A stretch of DNA of 64,000 nt from positions 1-64,000 of the forward strand of contig CAYFLR010000007.1 of NCBI GenBank assembly GCA_964343805.1, written 5' to 3'. Positions 61,715 through 64,000 of the stretch are shown here, in pieces; the stretch's first letter is position 1; the number at the start of each line of letters is the position of its first letter. This stretch comes from CAYFLR01 sp964343805 (GTDB lineage Bacteria > Bdellovibrionota_B > Oligoflexia > CAYFLR01). The notes beneath the pieces were generated by a model that saw only the letters and a list, made by a program, of their open reading frames with translations, searched no databases and was not told the DNA's origin. Both the position numbers and the translations under genes were made by a program.

Positions 61715-61798
61715 GTCATACCTTTAGAAAAAATATTTAAAATCCGATAAGATAGATAGAGAAGGTAGCCATCTTCGTGCCATTTTAAAGGGGGAATT

Positions 61799-63291
61799 AT
61801 GTTGAAAGGTCTGCTTATTTTAACTGCGCTGCTTGCTTTTCTATACAGTTGTGACGATGATCCCACCGCTAAAACTAAAGCGAAAAATGATAATAGCAAT
61901 GGAAACAATAATACCAGTTTATCTCTACCCAAGGGGGCAACAGCGGATAAGCCAAAGTCGACTCAATCGAAATTGGTGGGAACCTTGGATGCCTCCAAAA
62001 AGGCTGTTTACTGCCAACTCTCTTATATGGAACGTGAAACAGGCAAGGAGAAGGTGGTTGAAGGTACTGTAAAACTAAAAAATAATAAATGTGAGATTGA
62101 GCAGATGAAGATGCTTCGCTGGCCTATCCTCTCTTATTTTAATGCAGAAGGGGAAGTGGTGGCCAAGGTCTTGGTGCCAATACTTCCTAAAGGAGCTAAA
62201 GTTTTTGCGGAATATCCTCAGGATATAAATGAGCTGCAAGCCAGCATATATAAAGAGTATGTCACCGCTTTGGTGGCTAAAATGTCCAAAGGACCTGAAG
62301 GTTTGAGTAAAATACCTGATGCGGTGGTTGTCAATGGCGCAGATGTATATATCAGTGTTCGGGATAATGGAGAAGAGAGCAAGGAATTAACAACCGATAC
62401 CAAGAAGAAAGATGCCACGGTTGAGACTTTAGCTGAAAATCGTTACCAAGTGTTGTTAGGGCTGGTGGAGAGTGGTTTTACGGCAAAAGAATGGAATGGC
62501 CTGGTCAATGCAGATGATAAGGAAGCGGAAAAAATCAATAAGTACATAGAAGAAATCAATGAAGAACATAAAGTGGATAGAAATGGAAGTAGCTTTGATG
62601 AGGCCATGTCAGGTATTAGAAAAACTACCCTGGATAAGAAAGAGGAGTCTCTGGGGGAGGATGGTTCCCTATTGTTACANNNNNNNNNNAAATGGCTTCA
62701 AATAATGCACAAGGGGGAGACGTTTCCGGCTATGTATATGATTTCTTTTCCAATTCCAACTACTGTTACAATCCAGATTGTGAGATTAAATTTAACACTT
62801 TATTGGAAGAGGCCAAAAAACTGGATAATGGCGGAGATCAGATAGCCAGGGCCAAATTTTATGACAGTCTCATTGATGAGTTTTTCGATCATATGATCGC
62901 TCTTTATAACGAGCAAAAAGATCCAGATGCGGCGAATGAGATGAAAGAAAGAAAGGGCTATGCAGCTACAGTTCGTAATATAAAAGCATCTCCTTCTGCT
63001 AGGGCGGCAGCTCGAAAAGCCCTCATTGCCGAGATAAAATATGCCCAACTGGTGCCGGACTTTTTAGGAATCGCCTCTTTTGTCCTGAGTAATATGGGAG
63101 TGGCTGGAAAATTGGCGAACATGGTGGCTGGAACTAAAATGGGGTTGGCTAGCAGCCTTTTTAATAACTGGCTGACTAGCAATATGAGTTGGTTATCTAA
63201 GTTACTTTCCGCCGTAATTAAAGTTAAAAAGAAACAAAAGAAGTCGGCCGCTTTAGATTTAGCCAATGCCCTTATTAATTCTCCTCTCTAA
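61799..63291 (+). CDS. Lipoprotein interrupted by an assembly gap
   Basis: Lipobox AFLYSCDDD. The coding sequence runs from 61799 to the 10-N run at 62680-62689 and continues in another frame to 63291 (MASNNAQGGDVSGYVYDF onwards), so the gap length is not 10. Total about 490 residues. The N-terminal part is beta-rich (LVGTLDASKKAVYCQLSY, IEQMKMLRWPILSYF); the middle is helical (VETLAENRYQVLLGLVESGF); the C-terminal part has NSNYCYNPDCE, a hydrophobic Gly-rich segment (FLGIASFVLSNMGVAGKLAN) and a basic end. Family unknown. GGGGG precedes the ATG. Confidence 0.68.
62680..62689. other. Assembly gap (10 N) inside lipoprotein gene
   Basis: Ten N with different reading frames on the two sides, so the true gap is not 10 bases long. 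Confidence 0.95.
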
Positions 63292-63319
63292 GTAACCGGA
63301 TGAATACTTTCACTAGATT

Positions 63320-63352
63320 TTAGCCCTTAGGAATGATAAATTCCTCGGCTAA
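63320..63352 (+). promoter_or_regulatory. Hairpin overlapping the start codon of the right-edge gene
   Basis: TTAGCC-CTT-AGGAAT-GATAA-ATTCCT-C-GGCTAA: two stacked 6-bp stems, the last A being the first base of the ATG at 63352. The only Shine-Dalgarno-like sequence (AGGA) is inside the stem. If it forms in the mRNA it would limit translation initiation. Confidence 0.5.
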
Positions 63353-64000
63353 TGAATCCATTTTTTCGAAACTTCATACTCTTTTGTGCTTTATGTTTTG
63401 TTGCCATTGGTCCAGTCCATGAACTGCAAGCTGTAAAGATTAAAAAGCTCACCAAAAAGAACTGTCGTAAAAAGCTTCGTAAGTTGCAAAAAAAGGTAGA
63501 TGCCAAATGGAATGCAAAAATTGGCATTCAGATCGGAATTTGCCAGATATTACTCCATAAGTATGAGGCGGCACTGATCCAACTTTGGAAGTTTGAGAGT
63601 GAAAAAAAATACCGAGACCTCATACACCTCTATCGAGCTCATGCCTTTATTAAGGAAGGAAAGATGGATGCGGCCTTTCGTTCCATAAAAAAGGTGATCA
63701 AAAAAAGAGGGCGCTTTGCTCCGTTAGGCTTTTATTACCTGGGTGAGTATTACAAAGAGCTGGGCAACAAACGAAAAGCCAAGAAATCTTTTAAAGCCTT
63801 TTTATCCAAGGTCAAAAAAAGGAGAAAAAAGAAAGGTAAGAAGTTAGATGTTCCCGAGTTGGGGCTTAAACATCGTAAAAAAATGGTGAAAAAAGCCAAA
63901 AAATACTTAAAGCCCAAAAAGAAAAAACGCAGCGTTAAAGAGAAACAGTGGAAGGTGAATGCTCCGGTGGTCAAAGAGGAGAAGGCTTCTCCTGTCTGGG
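63352..64000 (+). CDS. Exported Lys-rich TPR-like protein, partial (runs off right edge)
   Basis: An ATG at 63352 opens a frame with no stop to the window end (216 codons). Signal peptide (FFRNFILFCALCFVAIGP). Then Lys-rich helices with the TPR-like pattern of small-large-small residues: CQILLHKYEAALIQLWKFE, RAHAFIKEGKMDAAFRSIKK and YYLGEYYKELGNKRKAKKSFKAF. A very basic tract follows (KKRRKKKGKK). TPR proteins are scaffolds. It follows the gapped lipoprotein gene by 60 bp with a hairpin over its start. Confidence 0.72.
   Translation, partial: MNPFFRNFILFCALCFVAIGPVHELQAVKIKKLTKKNCRKKLRKLQKKVDAKWNAKIGIQIGICQILLHKYEAALIQLWKFESEKKYRDLIHLYRAHAFIKEGKMDAAFRSIKKVIKKRGRFAPLGFYYLGEYYKELGNKRKAKKSFKAFLSKVKKRRKKKGKKLDVPELGLKHRKKMVKKAKKYLKPKKKKRSVKEKQWKVNAPVVKEEKASPVW

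Noticed and set aside
62680..62692. Two separate genes around 62.7 kb
   Set aside because: Both halves lie against a 10-N run; one gapped gene is simpler than two genes, one ending and one starting there.
1..64000. tRNA, rRNA, integrase or insertion sequences
   Set aside because: I saw no cloverleaf-like segment, rRNA core sequence, transposase or integrase motif anywhere in the window.

Overview
The window looks like an AT-rich draft scaffold from a Gram-negative bacterium. Five 10-N runs mark assembly joins, all inside genes. About a dozen lipoproteins, several proteins with outer-membrane-type C-termini, secreted peptidases and lipases, and orphan CheY-like regulators suggest the Bdellovibrionota/Oligoflexia neighbourhood. 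That placement is an inference from gene style only; there is no rRNA or other phylogenetic marker here.

Layout. 1-5.5 kb: a DUF523/DUF1722 protein behind a TIGR01777 epimerase-SRPBCC fusion, then a two-gene unit with a DUF4105 protein that carries a second papain-like domain. 5.7-9.1 kb: an outer-membrane-type protein, a lipoprotein and a large CheZ-like protein. 9.2-18.2 kb: secreted lipase, Nudix hydrolase, SUMF1-like protein, a duplicated gluzincin lipoprotein, a secreted Fic protein and a secreted endonuclease/phosphatase-fold protein. 18.3-24.1 kb: lipoprotein, SSS symporter, large surface lipoprotein with GLUG repeats, CvfB-like RNA-binding protein. 24.1-33.2 kb (mostly minus strand): a second CheZ-like paralogue, a phosphoesterase-SLOG lipoprotein, a periplasmic MsrB-MsrA fusion, a plus-strand ADP-ribosyltransferase-like secreted protein, and an RDD membrane protein. 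33.3-46 kb: a bacterial cereblon-type CULT protein, FG-GAP and NHL propellers, an M64 peptidase, rubrerythrin and lipoproteins. 46.2-57.2 kb: a maltodextrin/alpha-glucan operon (tetR-malE-malQ-malF-malG-GH13-phosphorylase). 57.2-64 kb: two single-domain CheY-like regulators, unrecognised exported proteins and lipoproteins, and a TPR-like gene running off the right edge.

How the parts connect. The alpha-glucan operon is one logical pathway: a periplasmic GH13 enzyme trims glucans, MalEFG imports maltodextrin, and MalQ plus phosphorylase convert it to glucose-1-phosphate. malF has an in-frame TGA just before its EAA loop and no malK is present. Two distant paralogues (7258-9072 and 24097-25371) share an internal segment like the CheY-binding tail of CheZ and a duplicated helical module. 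Each paralogue keeps the CheZ-like D-x3-Q motif in only one copy of the module, and it is a different copy in each. With two orphan CheY-like proteins nearby they are the best candidate for an undescribed signalling system.

Non-coding highlights. Two three-copy hairpin arrays (444-608 and 33325-33495) have exact 61- and 62-bp periods, the same TTAAT-type core and different outer stems. A MITE-like 177-bp inverted repeat lies at 39703-39879. Other inverted repeats lie at 37043-37193, 60502-60532 and 63320-63352. Convergent genes are often packed so tightly that they overlap.
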